Positions 17,616-25,855 are shown, counted from the first letter of the stretch. The stretch: 64,000 bases of DNA from Candidatus Nomurabacteria bacterium (GCA_020631865.1 JACKGS010000003.1:5098-69097); one strand, 5' to 3'. The notes: generated by a model not told the origin, from the sequence alone. Numbers and translations: made by a program.

Positions 17616-18127
17616 GAAACCTTCTCCTCGAGTCCAGCACTATCTTTATATGTCAGCTCAATTAAATCTTTGGCATAAACTTGTGGCCATACATCAATGA
17701 CGTACTCCCATAATGTTACACCCGGCTCAGTTTGAAATACATCAGATACATCACGCTGTCGAAGTTTATTTTGTTTTCGGAATGTCCTGTATGTAGCTTC
17801 AGACATAGATTCAAGAACTATATACGCTACATGGAACGCAACTAGGCGCACATGGTCAGTTGGTTTTTTTCTTACATCTTCGAATAATGAAAGCTGATCA
17901 TTGAAAGGCAAACAATCCCTTTCAATTGCTTGTTCAAAAGCCCAGTATCTATTTGGATTATTAGTATTGTTACTATCAATACCGCACGCCATAATATGAG
18001 ACTTCTTGTCTTTGATACGAGTACGCTCCTTGTCTGTTGTGGCACGCATGACTAGATCTATTACATGAGACGATATGTCCGCACGCAACTCATTTTCAAA
18101 CTCAGGAATATTTACAACTTCGCTCAC
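17612..18127 (-). CDS. Unknown 171-aa protein in atp operon
   Basis: A soluble helical protein starting at GTG (SEVVNIPEFENELR) with AGAGGTAAT upstream. It overlaps the next gene by 4 nt. Nothing in it resembles an F1Fo subunit, and I recognise no domain. Together with the 163-aa neighbour it separates atpG from atpD, which are normally adjacent. Its function is unknown; coexpression with the ATPase is the only clue. Confidence 0.65.
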   Translation of the reverse strand: MSEVVNIPEFENELRADISSHVIDLVMRATTDKERTRIKDKKSHIMACGIDSNNTNNPNRYWAFEQAIERDCLPFNDQLSLFEDVRKKPTDHVRLVAFHVAYIVLESMSEATYRTFRKQNKLRQRDVSDVFQTEPGVTLWEYVIDVWPQVYAKDLIELTYKDSAGLEEKVS

Positions 18128-18192
18128 GATATTACCTCTGTTTTATTCATTGGATTGTGATTCGAGTTCAGAATGACAGGACTTACCTGGTT

Positions 18193-18230
18193 TTTCCCAT
18201 ATTCCATATTTCGTATTACATATTCCATGC
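18193..18230. repeat. Intercistronic simple repeat
   Basis: CCCATATTCCATATTTCG and TACATATTCCAT units lie just upstream of the 171-aa gene and downstream of atpG, the same family as the other atp junction repeats. Confidence 0.6.
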
Positions 18231-18236
18231 AGCCCA

Positions 18237-19103
18237 TCATCCAATCGCCTCCGCGCCGCCAGTGATTTCGGCAAGCTCTTGGGTAATCGCCGCTTGACGG
18301 GCAGTGTTGAGCGCCAAGGTTAAATCGTCAACAATGTCATTTGCGTTATCGGTTGCATTCTTCATAGCAAGCATCCGTGAAGAATGTTCTGAGGCAGCAG
18401 ATTCAAGCATATACTGCATCATAGAAACTTCTACAAAGCGTTCTGTAACCTCGTGAAGAACTTTGGCTGGAGTTGGCTCAAAAACCGCCTCTTCCAAATG
18501 CGATGGCAGTTCAACATCTTCAAACGCCACCGGTATTAAGCGAGCGGTTGCAGGCTGCTGATTCACGCTTGAGATGAAGTCGGTGTAAATAATATCGACA
18601 GCATCGTACTCACCATCTCGATATTTATCGACGGCAGTGATTAAAATTGGTCGTAAATCTTCAGCAGTAGGGGAAGCGACAAAATCATGATACGCACCAA
18701 TGACACTTACATCGTGAAGCTTTGAGGCAAATGCAGTTGCGCGCTTCCCAATAGTAATAACTTCGTTTTCTATACCGCTTTCAGTATCTTTCTTTAATTC
18801 ACCCGCAAAGTGCCGCAAGATATTAGAGTTATAGCCGCCAGCCAAACCACTATCTGAAGCCACCACGATCAGCAGACGTTTTTTCACACTGCGGCGAACA
18901 AATAGGGGATGCTTCGACACATCTGTCATCTGGCGAATACGAGTCAGTAGCTGATTCGCAATCTTCGCAAACTCCCGAGAAGCCGTCGCCGCATCCTGCG
19001 CCTTGCGCAGTTTAGAAGCCGCCACCATCTCCATAGCCTTAGTAATCTGCTTAGTGTTCTTAACAGATGTAATTCTTCGTCGTAGTTGCTGTGTACTAGC
19101 CAT
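18237..19103 (-). CDS. atpG: ATP synthase F1 gamma subunit
   Basis: At 288 aa it has the diagnostic N-terminus RRRITSVKNTKQITKAMEMV and a C-terminus with LALNTARQAAITQELAEIT. Gamma is the rotor shaft linking Fo rotation to catalysis in the alpha/beta hexamer. The length is normal and there is no frameshift. It begins 3 nt after the stop of the unknown gene between atpA and atpG. Confidence 0.96.
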   Translation of the reverse strand: MASTQQLRRRITSVKNTKQITKAMEMVAASKLRKAQDAATASREFAKIANQLLTRIRQMTDVSKHPLFVRRSVKKRLLIVVASDSGLAGGYNSNILRHFAGELKKDTESGIENEVITIGKRATAFASKLHDVSVIGAYHDFVASPTAEDLRPILITAVDKYRDGEYDAVDIIYTDFISSVNQQPATARLIPVAFEDVELPSHLEEAVFEPTPAKVLHEVTERFVEVSMMQYMLESAASEHSSRMLAMKNATDNANDIVDDLTLALNTARQAAITQELAEITGGAEAIG

Positions 19104-19106
19104 AAC

Positions 19107-19441
19107 TTAAAACCTTGCATCTTCCTGATGCTCTACTTGCCTACCATGATCCACAATAGTCGCCAAAAGTAACTCGGCACTAGTCATTCCCGACTTATCA
19201 AAATTATTAGTCATATAATCATAAAAACCATATCTCACTACCTCTGACGAAATACCGGCTAGCTTGGTTTGCCGCTGGTCACGCAAATGTAGCTGTTCAA
19301 GGGATTTCGTAAGCAGCTCACCCAAGCCGTCAGAAAGGTGTGGCGAAAGTTCGCCCTCAGCGGCGGATTTAGCCAAATTCTCCAATGCAGTCCTTAGACT
19401 TTGACCATATTCACTTTTTCAGCTAAATCTTTATCGGACAT
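19107..19441 (-). pseudogene. Unknown gene between atpA and atpG, one frameshift
   Basis: The 92-codon open part starts at an internal ATG (ENLAKSAAEGELSPHL). Reading upstream in two frames gives MSDKDLAEK, then EYGQSLRTALENLAK, joined across a run of five As near 19415. One missing A would restore a single protein of about 112 residues from the ATG at 19441. A sequence error in a homopolymer is therefore a simple explanation. The protein is helical and acidic and no family is recognised. Confidence 0.5.
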
Positions 19442-19442
19442 C

Positions 19443-19520
19443 TTAAAGAGTCTCCTCATCCAGCAAGTCTTTTGTGTCATCAAAACCCTCAACCATAGCC
19501 CTAACATCTCCAAATTTCAT
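19443..19520 (-). CDS. Possible 25-aa upstream peptide
   Basis: MKFGDVRAMVEGFDDTKD is followed by LLDEETL and a stop 1 nt before the next ATG; AGGGAGATAGGA lies upstream. It could be a leader peptide coupled to the following gene, or the frameshifted N-terminus of that gene. Confidence 0.3.
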   Translation of the reverse strand: MKFGDVRAMVEGFDDTKDLLDEETL

Positions 19521-19599
19521 AAAAATCCTATCTCCCTGAAAGTTGCAGAATTAATTATACTAGACCCCGATTAAGTCGAGAATCCAGACTGGTCGAACC

Positions 19600-19629
19600 C
19601 ATATTTCTTATTCCATATTTCATTTTTCT
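19600..19629. repeat. Intercistronic simple repeat
   Basis: CATATTTCTTATTCC and ATATTTCATTTTTC units overlap the restored 3' end of atpA; same family as the other atp junction repeats. Confidence 0.6.
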
Positions 19630-21182
19630 TGTTCTGAAGACTCCTGAGCCTGAAAGTCACTTGCTACCGCTTCAGCCGTCTTCATAATTAATTCCCGCAT
19701 CGCGCCTTCAACTTTTGATCACCTTTATCTAGTGCAGTCATTTCTCTTTTGTGCTGTGAATGAAGATTTGAAAGAAGGTTCTTCTGAACTTCTTTGATTT
19801 TTTCAACTGGCACTGTATCGAACGCGCCTTCGTTAGCTGCAAGCAAGGTTGCGGCCTGTTCCCCCAAATAGCGAGTGGTGAATACTGTGGTTGTTTTAAG
19901 ATTTCAGTCAAGCGCTGACCGCGTTCAATACGCTTTTTGGTTTCAGCATCAAGATCAGTCGAAAACTGGGCGAAGGCAGCAAGTTCGCGGAACTGTGCAA
20001 GTGAAAGCTTAATACCACCAGAAACAGATTTAATTGTTTTGGTCTGCGCGGCACCACCCACACGAGAAACGGATGTTCCTACCGAAACAGCCGGGCGAAT
20101 ACCCTGGTAAAACAGATTGGTTTCAAGGAATATCTGACCATCGGTAATAGAAATCACGTTGGTTGGAATATAGCCAGAAACATCACCAGCCTGCGTTTCA
20201 ATAATTGGTAGGGCAGTTAATGAGCCACCACCCTTGGCATCGGATAGTTTTGCGGCACGTTCGAGCAGGCGAGAGTGCAGGTAAAATACATCACCCGGGT
20301 ACGCCTCACGTCCCGGTGGTCGACGAAGGAGTAGTGACATCTGACGATATGCAGCAGCGTGCTTTGAAAGATCGTCATAAATTACCAGTGCGTGCTCACC
20401 ATTATCGCGGAAGTATTCGCCCATAGCTGCACCAGCATACGGCGCAAGATACTGCATAGAAGCTGGATCAGACGGGGAAGTAGCAACTACAATTGTTTGC
20501 TCCATCACGCCCTCGCGCTTTAAACGCTCAACAAGACGCGCAACCTTAGCGTTTTTCTGCCCAATAGCAACGTAGACGTTGATAATGCCTGTTTTTTGCT
20601 TGGCTTGGTTAATCATTGCATCAACCGCAATCGCAGTTTTACCAGTTTGGCGATCACCAATAATCAGCTCGCGCTGGCCACGACCAATTGGAATGAAGCA
20701 TCAACGGCTACAACAATACCAGTCATCACAGGTTCGTGCACACTTTTTCGATCAAGTACACCTGGTGCTTCTTTTCAATTAAGCCAGTGTTTTTGATTTG
20801 ATTGGGGTGCCACCGTCAATAGCTTGCCCGAGCGGGTTCACTACGCGACCAACAAGTTCTGGACCAACCGGAATCTCAAGCACTTTTCCTGTCAGGTGAA
20901 CTTTAGGCACCAGCTTTAATTTTGATGTCTTCACCCAAAATAACGGCACCAATTTCGTCTTGCATCAAGTTGAGGGCAAAAAGCGGTGATTTTAGAACCG
21001 TCCGTATTGCCTCAATTTCAAGCATTTCGTTATATCCAGCCTTTGAAAGACCGTAAATCCAGCAAATACCATCACCAACGCGAATCACCACGCCAGTATC
21101 TTGCGTCGTCACCAGCTGCTTTTAGTTCATCAATCGCTGCACGCAGCTCGCCACTTAGTTCTTTCATTGAAATTTCTGCCAT
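19620..21182 (-). pseudogene. atpA: ATP synthase F1 alpha subunit, multiply frameshifted
   Basis: Alpha-subunit sequence is recoverable end to end but in changing frames: MAEISMKELSGELRAAIDEL from 21182, VIRVGDGICWIYGLSKAG to 20903, GKVLEIPVGPELVGRVVN, SIPIGRGQRELIIGDRQTGK (Walker A), a long intact core 20616 to about 19880, then EQAATLLAANEGAFDTV, and EGAMRELIMKTAEAVASDF to a TGA at 19620. About seven single-base shifts are needed. The restored length (about 520 aa) is normal and substitutions look conservative. An intact atpD and atpG beside it argue for sequence error at least as strongly as for gene loss. Confidence 0.85.
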
Positions 21183-21206
21183 TATAATGCTCCTTTCAGT
21201 CGCTTA

Positions 21207-21238
21207 GAAATATGAAAAATGGAATATGGAATATGGTT
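21207..21238. repeat. Intercistronic simple repeat
   Basis: ATATGAAAAATGGAATATGG units lie just upstream of atpA. They are complementary to the 21367-21398 copy, the two arms bracketing the palindromic repeat. Confidence 0.65.
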
Positions 21239-21261
21239 AATTTTGTAATTCACTTGGTGAA

Positions 21262-21352
21262 TTAGTTTCGTTAGACTGGACTCCGTATCAAGTACGGAAT
21301 GACGGCGATTGAAAGTATTACTGCTTTCGTCATTCCCGCAAAGACGGGAATC
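21262..21352. repeat. Palindromic dispersed repeat (GTCATTCCCGC type)
   Basis: Two adjacent imperfect palindromes: GACTGGACTCCGTATCAAG followed by TACGGAATGACGG, and CGTCATTCCCGC-AAAGA-CGGGAATCCAG. Related but shorter pieces occur at about 18150-18178 and 19566-19592. Elements of this type are common non-autonomous palindromic units in many bacteria. It lies between atpH and atpA. Confidence 0.7.
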
Positions 21353-21366
21353 CAGATCGATAAAAC

Positions 21367-21398
21367 CCATTTTACATATTTCATATTTCATATTCCAG
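21367..21398. repeat. Intercistronic simple repeat (reverse arm)
   Basis: CATTTTACATATTTCAT and ATTTCATATTCCAG units lie just downstream of the atpH stop. Confidence 0.65.
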
Positions 21399-21402
21399 TT
21401 CC

Positions 21403-21783
21403 TTACGCTCTTAACTTTACTAATTTAGTCTTCAACGAAAGATCAAGCTCCATATCTGGCGCACTCACAATAACACCGCCCAGCAAGTTTCTGTCGATCT
21501 CTTCATGTAAAATAACTGTCTTCGCACCGGTAGACTGCTTTACGCGTTCCATCAGATCCTTCTTCAGATCGTCTGAAAGAGGGAAGGCGGTTCGCGCCTC
21601 TGCATCAATTATGCCATGCACCTGTGCGTATTCTTTCGATATATCAACTAAAATATCTTCAACCTGGCTATGCAGCCTCTGGTCAACCAAAAATGCCGCC
21701 AGTTCCTTGGTAGCTTTTTTAGCACCAACTTTATCCAGTCGAGCCACGAATCCACAAGCTATATCGGTTCGATCAAGTGCCAT
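21403..21783 (-). CDS. atpH: ATP synthase F1 delta subunit, short form
   Basis: At 126 aa it is shorter than the usual 175-180 aa delta. It retains the C-terminal OSCP-like core (RTAFPLSDDLKKDLMERVKQ; GAKTVILHEEIDRNLLGGVI). GGGGGT precedes the ATG. Delta joins the b stalk to the alpha subunits. The N-terminal helical domain appears reduced to about 70 residues. Whether this is real shortening or a missed upstream start or frameshift in a region with other frameshifts is uncertain. Confidence 0.85.
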   Translation of the reverse strand: MALDRTDIACGFVARLDKVGAKKATKELAAFLVDQRLHSQVEDILVDISKEYAQVHGIIDAEARTAFPLSDDLKKDLMERVKQSTGAKTVILHEEIDRNLLGGVIVSAPDMELDLSLKTKLVKLRA

Positions 21784-21808
21784 TAGTTTACCCCCTTCAG
21801 TTGCAGCA

Positions 21809-21886
21809 ATATGAAAAATGAAAAATGAAAAATGGGGTTCGCTGCAGCCAAATCATATTTCATATTCCTTATTTCATATTTCATTT
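21809..21886. repeat. Inverted pair of simple repeats, atpF-atpH junction
   Basis: ATGAAAAATGAAAAATG units (21809-21835) face CATATTTCATATTCC and TTATTTCATATTTCAT units (21853-21886) across an 18-nt spacer containing GCTGCAGC. The two arms can fold into a long AT-rich hairpin in the intergenic mRNA. Confidence 0.7.
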
Positions 21887-22419
21887 GGTCTCCTCAAGAG
21901 CTTTTCTAATAATAGATTCACTCTTCTTAGAGTCAACAGCCTCACCAAGTACCGCTTCAGTTGCCCGCGCCACTAAACCGAGCGTTTCTTTTTTGAGTGC
22001 CTCGCGAGCCTTCAGAACTTCAGCTTCAATCTGTAATTTGCCATCAGCAATAATTTTTTCAGCCTTTGCGACTGCAGTTACTTCAGCATCCGTGATAATC
22101 ACACCAGCTTCTTCACGGCTCTTTTAATGATTTCTTCAGACTCTTTTCGTGCTTCGCCTAGCAAAGCATTAACGCGCTTTTCTGCTTCTTCATTTTGCTT
22201 ATTCAGCTCTTCAGCCTTATTTAAGCTTTCCTCGATAGTTTTTCGCCTAGTCTCAATCGTATCTACGATCTTACCCAATGCAAACTTCTTAACTAACAAA
22301 AAGAACATCAAGAAGGTGATACCTTGCGCCAAAATAGCAAGTGGACTCAGTCCAAGAGCGGCGATTCCCTGTGATTCAGCCGGCTCTGTGGAAGCCAACA
22401 ATTGTACGATGTTCATCAT
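21881..22419 (-). pseudogene. atpF: ATP synthase Fo b subunit, one frameshift
   Basis: The N-terminal half (22419-22099) has the membrane helix (LAILAQGITFLMFFLLVKKF) and start of the long stalk helix (ETRRKTIEESLNKAEELNKQ). The second half (to 21881) continues the stalk in another frame (EEAGVIITDAEVTAVAKAEK). One base lost near 22105 (GCCGTGAAGAAG) separates them. The restored length of about 179 aa is normal. As with atpA, sequence error is a credible cause. Confidence 0.88.
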
Positions 22420-22443
22420 GATATTTTATCTCCGTTAACATTT

Positions 22444-22524
22444 TGAAATACGAAATATGAAAAATGAAAAATGGGACTTATTGCAGTTAAGCCATGTTTC
22501 ATATTCCTTATTTCATATTTCATC
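22444..22524. repeat. Inverted pair of simple repeats, atpE-atpF junction
   Basis: GAAATATGAAAAATGAAAAATG (two overlapping units, 22453-22473) faces TTTCATATTCC and TTATTTCATATTTCAT (22497-22524). The same design as at 21809-21886. Confidence 0.65.
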
Positions 22525-22597
22525 ATATCGTTTCTCCTATGTAGTGTTTGTATCAGCGGCGATCCCGTAATGTTCACGCCGCCAACATCCTCTTTCC

Positions 22598-22843
22598 TTA
22601 ACCTAGCAAGAATGCGCCAAGTAGGAAGGCGAGCAATGCCGTCACCTCGATCATCGCTGCGATGATAACGATTTGACCAGCTGCTTTACCAGCTTCTGGG
22701 TTGCGACCTAGAGCCTTCATGTAGCTCGAGCCAACCCAGCCAAGTGCGATTGCGGCTGAACCAAGAGCAACAGTCAGCATCAAACCCTTCCACATAATTG
22801 GATCGGTTGATGCTACTGAAGCGTCTGCAAATAATTGAATCAT
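22598..22843 (-). CDS. atpE: ATP synthase Fo c subunit
   Basis: An 81-aa two-helix hairpin with the polar loop GRNPEAGKAAGQ. The ion-binding carboxylate is E66 in AAMIEVTALL. The residue after it is Val, not the Ser/Thr of sodium-binding rings, and the Gln typical of helix 1 in sodium types is missing, which favours proton coupling (inference). A few residues precede helix 1 and there is no cleavable signal. Confidence 0.95.
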   Translation of the reverse strand: MIQLFADASVASTDPIMWKGLMLTVALGSAAIALGWVGSSYMKALGRNPEAGKAAGQIVIIAAMIEVTALLAFLLGAFLLG

Positions 22844-22898
22844 TTGATATTTCCTTTTTTGCCCGCTTGAAAAGCGAGACTTAATTTTTCCTTATTCA

Positions 22899-23756
22899 TC
22901 ATACCTTAGCTACCGATTCGACCTTCGTTTTAGGAACAGCAGGGGAATGATGAACATCGTGATCTTCGCCATGATCGGCGTGTTGAATTGCCAGGCCAAG
23001 GTACGTACCGGTCAAAATAGTAAAGACGTACGCTTGAATACCTGCAACCAACATTTCAAACAACCATATAGGAATAACAGCAATTGGCGTCATGCCATCT
23101 GGGGCAATCATGCTAGTAAATACTGCTATCAATATCTCACCGACTGCAGTATTTAAAAACAACCTAAGTGAAAGACTCAAAACACGAGTAGCCTCACCAA
23201 ATACCTCTAATATACCTATAAAGAAGTTAATTGGGTTCCAGGGCTTATCTGAAAAATAATGCTTTAAATGCCCCTTAGCACCCTGTTCTTTAATAGAAAG
23301 TATTTGAACTAAAACTATTGCCGTAATACTCATGGCAATAGTCCCATTAAGATCAGCAGTTAATGGCCTAAAGAGAGGTATACCGTCTACATGAATCGCC
23401 GGGCCAACAATTGGCAAGATACCCATTAAATTACTGAATAAAATAAATAGAAAGAATGATCCAAAATACGGTGCATACTTTGCTGCTTTTTCTCTACTAC
23501 CGAAAGGACCTTGCAGCAGATTGATTATAAATTCCATCACCATTTCAATCACGACAGTAAACTTACTTGCACCAGGTCTAACCTTAGTTCTTTTTGATGC
23601 ATAGAGTAATATGCCACCAAGAAGCATAGCGCAAAGTATTCCATAAATAATCGAGTTCGTAACAACAAAACCACCAAACTTATGGATCGGCTCTGCTTTT
23701 AGACTTACATGTATGCCACCAGAAGCCATTAAATTTAGATGATTTAAGTTGAACAC
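22899..23756 (-). CDS. atpB: ATP synthase Fo a subunit
   Basis: A 285-aa polytopic protein. The essential helix with the conserved Arg reads RVLSLSLRLFLNTAVGEI, matching the aArg210 region of E. coli, and NLMGILPIVG precedes it. The annotated start is a GTG with GGAGGC upstream; an internal Met (residue 10) is an alternative. It is the first gene of the atp operon. The C-terminal 20 residues are His/Asp rich (HADHGEDHDVHHSPA), which is unusual and could bind metal. Confidence 0.95.
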   Translation of the reverse strand: MFNLNHLNLMASGGIHVSLKAEPIHKFGGFVVTNSIIYGILCAMLLGGILLYASKRTKVRPGASKFTVVIEMVMEFIINLLQGPFGSREKAAKYAPYFGSFFLFILFSNLMGILPIVGPAIHVDGIPLFRPLTADLNGTIAMSITAIVLVQILSIKEQGAKGHLKHYFSDKPWNPINFFIGILEVFGEATRVLSLSLRLFLNTAVGEILIAVFTSMIAPDGMTPIAVIPIWLFEMLVAGIQAYVFTILTGTYLGLAIQHADHGEDHDVHHSPAVPKTKVESVAKV

Positions 23757-23852
23757 ACGCCTCCAATTAGGTCACAGCAAGTCTGACTTATTATATTTAA
23801 GGATATCCTCATTTATTGGACAGTTTACCAAAACAGATATCAAGTGACAACA

Positions 23853-23881
23853 TTGACAAATTTTATATTATATGATAAGAT
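23853..23881 (+). promoter_or_regulatory. Sigma70-type promoter for GC-rich locus
   Basis: TTGACA, a 17-nt spacer and TAAGAT lie upstream of the small GC-rich genes, divergent from atpB. Confidence 0.65.
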
Positions 23882-23928
23882 GAAAGGATGGACCACAAAC
23901 AGTGGTTCTCGCTGCAATAGGAGGCAAA

Positions 23929-24081
23929 TTGCGCACAACATTTATCGCGACACTGCTATGTGTCGTGTTGGGCGCCATTGTCGCCTTGTTTGCAGGCCCC
24001 GCCAAGGCGGGGTGGTTCATATTAGTTGCACCGTTCGTCGGTGCAACTGCCGGAATCATCTCCGGCGAAGTCGAAGACTAG
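23929..24081 (+). CDS. Small membrane protein, 50 aa
   Basis: The TTG start follows AGGAGG by 4 nt; GCAAT...ATTGC can pair around this ribosome site and start. The product has two hydrophobic segments (TFIATLLCVVLGAIVALFAG and GWFILVAPFVGATAGIISG) and an acidic tail (EVED). Too short for family assignment. It is in a GC-rich block with the 154-aa membrane protein downstream and shares its promoter. Confidence 0.5.
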   Translation: MRTTFIATLLCVVLGAIVALFAGPAKAGWFILVAPFVGATAGIISGEVED

Positions 24082-24167
24082 TACTTCGACTCGTGCTCAG
24101 ACCAACTTCACGCAGTGGGCAACATAGCTCATGTAAGTAATCGTGTACTCTTCGGAAAGGAGGGAAG

Positions 24168-24632
24168 TTGGAAGAAGCGCAACTGTACGACCAGGGGACT
24201 CACCTTGACGAGCCTCAGTATAGGCACAATCCGATCGACAGCGGTCGATTGCTTGGCCTGTACTTGCTTGTTGGGGTAGGCGTTCTGGTTACTGGGTTTT
24301 CTTTGGTCTTCCCGCACAGCTATGTGCGAGAAGTCAATGGACCAGTGGCCGGTACGGTCGTGGCGGTAATTGCCGGTATTTTGTGGGGATCAGCCCACTA
24401 CGCCGGTAACTCCGCCACAAGCCCCGACATCAGGCTCAAGGTTGCCGGCCTCAAGACCACCATGGTCTTCGGGCTAGCATCCGGCGTAGTCGTTGCCGTC
24501 GCATCTTACGCCTACCGCGGTCAAACCGGTGGGCTACAGATCAACGGCATCGAGGCGTCGCTGGCCATCCTGGGCTGGTTCATCTTCAGTACAATAGTGC
24601 AGAAGATCAAAATCAACCTGGGAAACCAGTAG
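24168..24632 (+). CDS. Membrane protein, 154 aa, GC-rich
   Basis: The TTG start lies 3 nt after a strong AAGGAGGG. A hydrophilic N-terminus of about 27 residues precedes four likely transmembrane helices (LLGLYLLVGVGVLVTGFSLV; GTVVAVIAGILWGSAH; TTMVFGLASGVVVAVASYAY; ASLAILGWFIFSTIVQ). The family is not recognised. Base composition is unlike the AT-rich neighbours, consistent with acquisition. Confidence 0.65.
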   Translation: MEEAQLYDQGTHLDEPQYRHNPIDSGRLLGLYLLVGVGVLVTGFSLVFPHSYVREVNGPVAGTVVAVIAGILWGSAHYAGNSATSPDIRLKVAGLKTTMVFGLASGVVVAVASYAYRGQTGGLQINGIEASLAILGWFIFSTIVQKIKINLGNQ

Positions 24633-24729
24633 CCCTTGGTCGTCTACTGGGCTAGTGCTGTCCAAAATGTAGAACAAGGTATGTGAAGTGCTGGTCACTA
24701 TAAGCTACCTCTAGCTACAGAGCACTAGT

Positions 24730-24781
24730 GGCGGGCGGATGGTGACACCGAGTCACTGAGCGCAAATATTGCGCTCCCGCC
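24730..24781 (+). ncRNA. Candidate structured RNA (three-way junction)
   Basis: GGCGG (24730) pairs with CCGCC (24777), enclosing GTGAC-ACCGA-GTCAC (24742-24756) and GAGCGCAA-ATA-TTGCGCTC (24758-24776). All three stems are perfect. It lies in a 320-nt gene-free stretch after the GC-rich membrane genes, with a further imperfect AGTGCT/AGCACT pair just upstream. It may be a 3' UTR or an independent RNA. Confidence 0.45.
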
Positions 24782-24947
24782 TCCACAGATACGTCAGTAG
24801 GTAAAGAACTACTCTGATGAGCTCTAGATATTAAATCAGTGAGCGAAACGTAAACGATTCTCAAAATTATCTAACTTGCATGTCATTTTTGCGCCAGCAA
24901 GAATTATTACAATATAAAACCAAAATATGATTTAACGAAGTTGGTGA

Positions 24948-24953
24948 TATAAT
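24948..24953 (+). promoter_or_regulatory. -10 box, leaderless promoter
   Basis: TATAAT ends 6 nt before the ATG at 24960. Confidence 0.6.
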
Positions 24954-24959
24954 TTGGTT

Positions 24960-25265
24960 ATGATTAATTTAATAGCACACGCTGGTGAAGTTCATACTAC
25001 AGTAGAGGATGCCATTAAGCATTCGGGTGAAAGCACATCAATAATGTGGGTAATACTGCTATTGGTGCCATTTTTAATTGCTTTCGTTGCTCATTCAGTA
25101 TTAAAGCTAAAGGTTAGCTCAACATTGCTATTGTTATCATTATTTCTAATTGGTTTTAGTGTGTATTCCTACGTCACACCCAGTGCGTATACGGCCATAT
25201 CTCTGATAACCGGCTTCACGATTGTCTTTGCACTTACTTTTATAGGGTTAGTAGCAAAAGAATAA
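24960..25265 (+). CDS. Small membrane protein, 101 aa
   Basis: The ATG at 24960 is preferred over the TTG at 24954 because of its position after the TATAAT. A short His-containing N-terminus (HAGEVHTTVEDAIKHSG) precedes three hydrophobic helices. The family is not recognised. It is upstream of an ArsR-type regulator and a glutaredoxin, so a metal or redox response is possible (inference). Confidence 0.6.
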   Translation: MINLIAHAGEVHTTVEDAIKHSGESTSIMWVILLLVPFLIAFVAHSVLKLKVSSTLLLLSLFLIGFSVYSYVTPSAYTAISLITGFTIVFALTFIGLVAKE

Positions 25266-25279
25266 TACAAACTGTATAC

Positions 25280-25308
25280 TTGCTTATTTTTAAGTATTTG
25301 CTTAATAT
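25280..25308 (+). promoter_or_regulatory. Promoter of arsR-type gene
   Basis: TTGCTT, a 17-nt spacer and TAATAT; the -10 ends 6 nt before the ATG, which implies a leaderless transcript. Confidence 0.6.
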
Positions 25309-25314
25309 TAAATT

Positions 25315-25590
25315 ATGTCCAATGTTAATCTTTCCCAAATCTTTCACGCCCTAGGAGATAACACGCGTTTTACCTTGTTTCAAATACTTGGCCGCAAGTC
25401 AGAGATTTGCGTAGGGGCATTAGCAGAAAAATTAGATATTAGCTCAGCATGTGTATCTCAGCATATGAAGATTCTAGCCGACGCTGGACTTGTAGTCAGA
25501 GTCAGGGAAGGTCAGAGAGTTTGTTATCAAATCTCTAGGGACTCTGCTACGAATAAGGCATTGAATAATTTAATTTTTGAAAAGGAGTAG
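25315..25590 (+). CDS. ArsR-family winged-helix regulator
   Basis: A 91-aa protein of the classic ArsR length and layout: ALGDNTRFTLFQILGRKSEICVG (split between helices 1 and 2), recognition helix SSACVSQHMKILADAGLV and wing RVREGQRVCYQI. Cys at C31, in the second helix region, could sense metal or thiol stress. It is cotranscribed with a glutaredoxin (stop and next start 5 nt apart), so it probably represses its own operon and is released by stress (inference). Confidence 0.9.
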   Translation: MSNVNLSQIFHALGDNTRFTLFQILGRKSEICVGALAEKLDISSACVSQHMKILADAGLVVRVREGQRVCYQISRDSATNKALNNLIFEKE

Positions 25591-25594
25591 TAGT

Positions 25595-25855
25595 ATGTCA
25601 AAAGCAACAAACGTAATAGTGTATTCAACAAGCTGGTGCGGTTACTGTCATCAAGCTATGGCATATTTTGATAGCATTGGTGTCAAGTATAAACAAATCG
25701 ATGTTGAAGAGGATAGGGCAGCCGCTGAAGAGATGGTAAAAAAGAGCCATCAGATGGGAGTGCCGGTTATCGAAATTGGGAAAGAAGTGATTGTTGGATA
25801 CAATCGACCCAAAATAGATGCGGCACTCAAGGCATCTGATCTATTAGAGAAATAA
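25595..25855 (+). CDS. Glutaredoxin-family protein
   Basis: The start is the ATG at 25595 (MSKATNVIVYS) with AAAAGGAG upstream. The 86-aa thioredoxin fold has an active site SWCGYCHQA, the cis-proline GVPVIEIG and a C-terminal GYNRPKIDAAL. Glutaredoxin/NrdH-like proteins reduce disulphides and feed ribonucleotide reductase. It is paired with the ArsR regulator. Downstream, 25863-25997 holds a hydrophobic open frame (RHALDAVKVLFGVYVATLVI) without a usual start codon, left unannotated. Confidence 0.9.
   Translation: MSKATNVIVYSTSWCGYCHQAMAYFDSIGVKYKQIDVEEDRAAAEEMVKKSHQMGVPVIEIGKEVIVGYNRPKIDAALKASDLLEK

Noticed and set aside
21262..21352. GTCATTCCCGC palindromes as attachment sites
   Set aside because: They resemble ordinary dispersed palindromic units and flank no element; listed only as a repeat.
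23844..24140. 98-aa ORF overlapping the GC-rich 50-aa membrane protein
   Set aside because: Arg/His/Cys-rich composition, no ribosome site; a shadow of the TTG-started frame that has AGGAGG.
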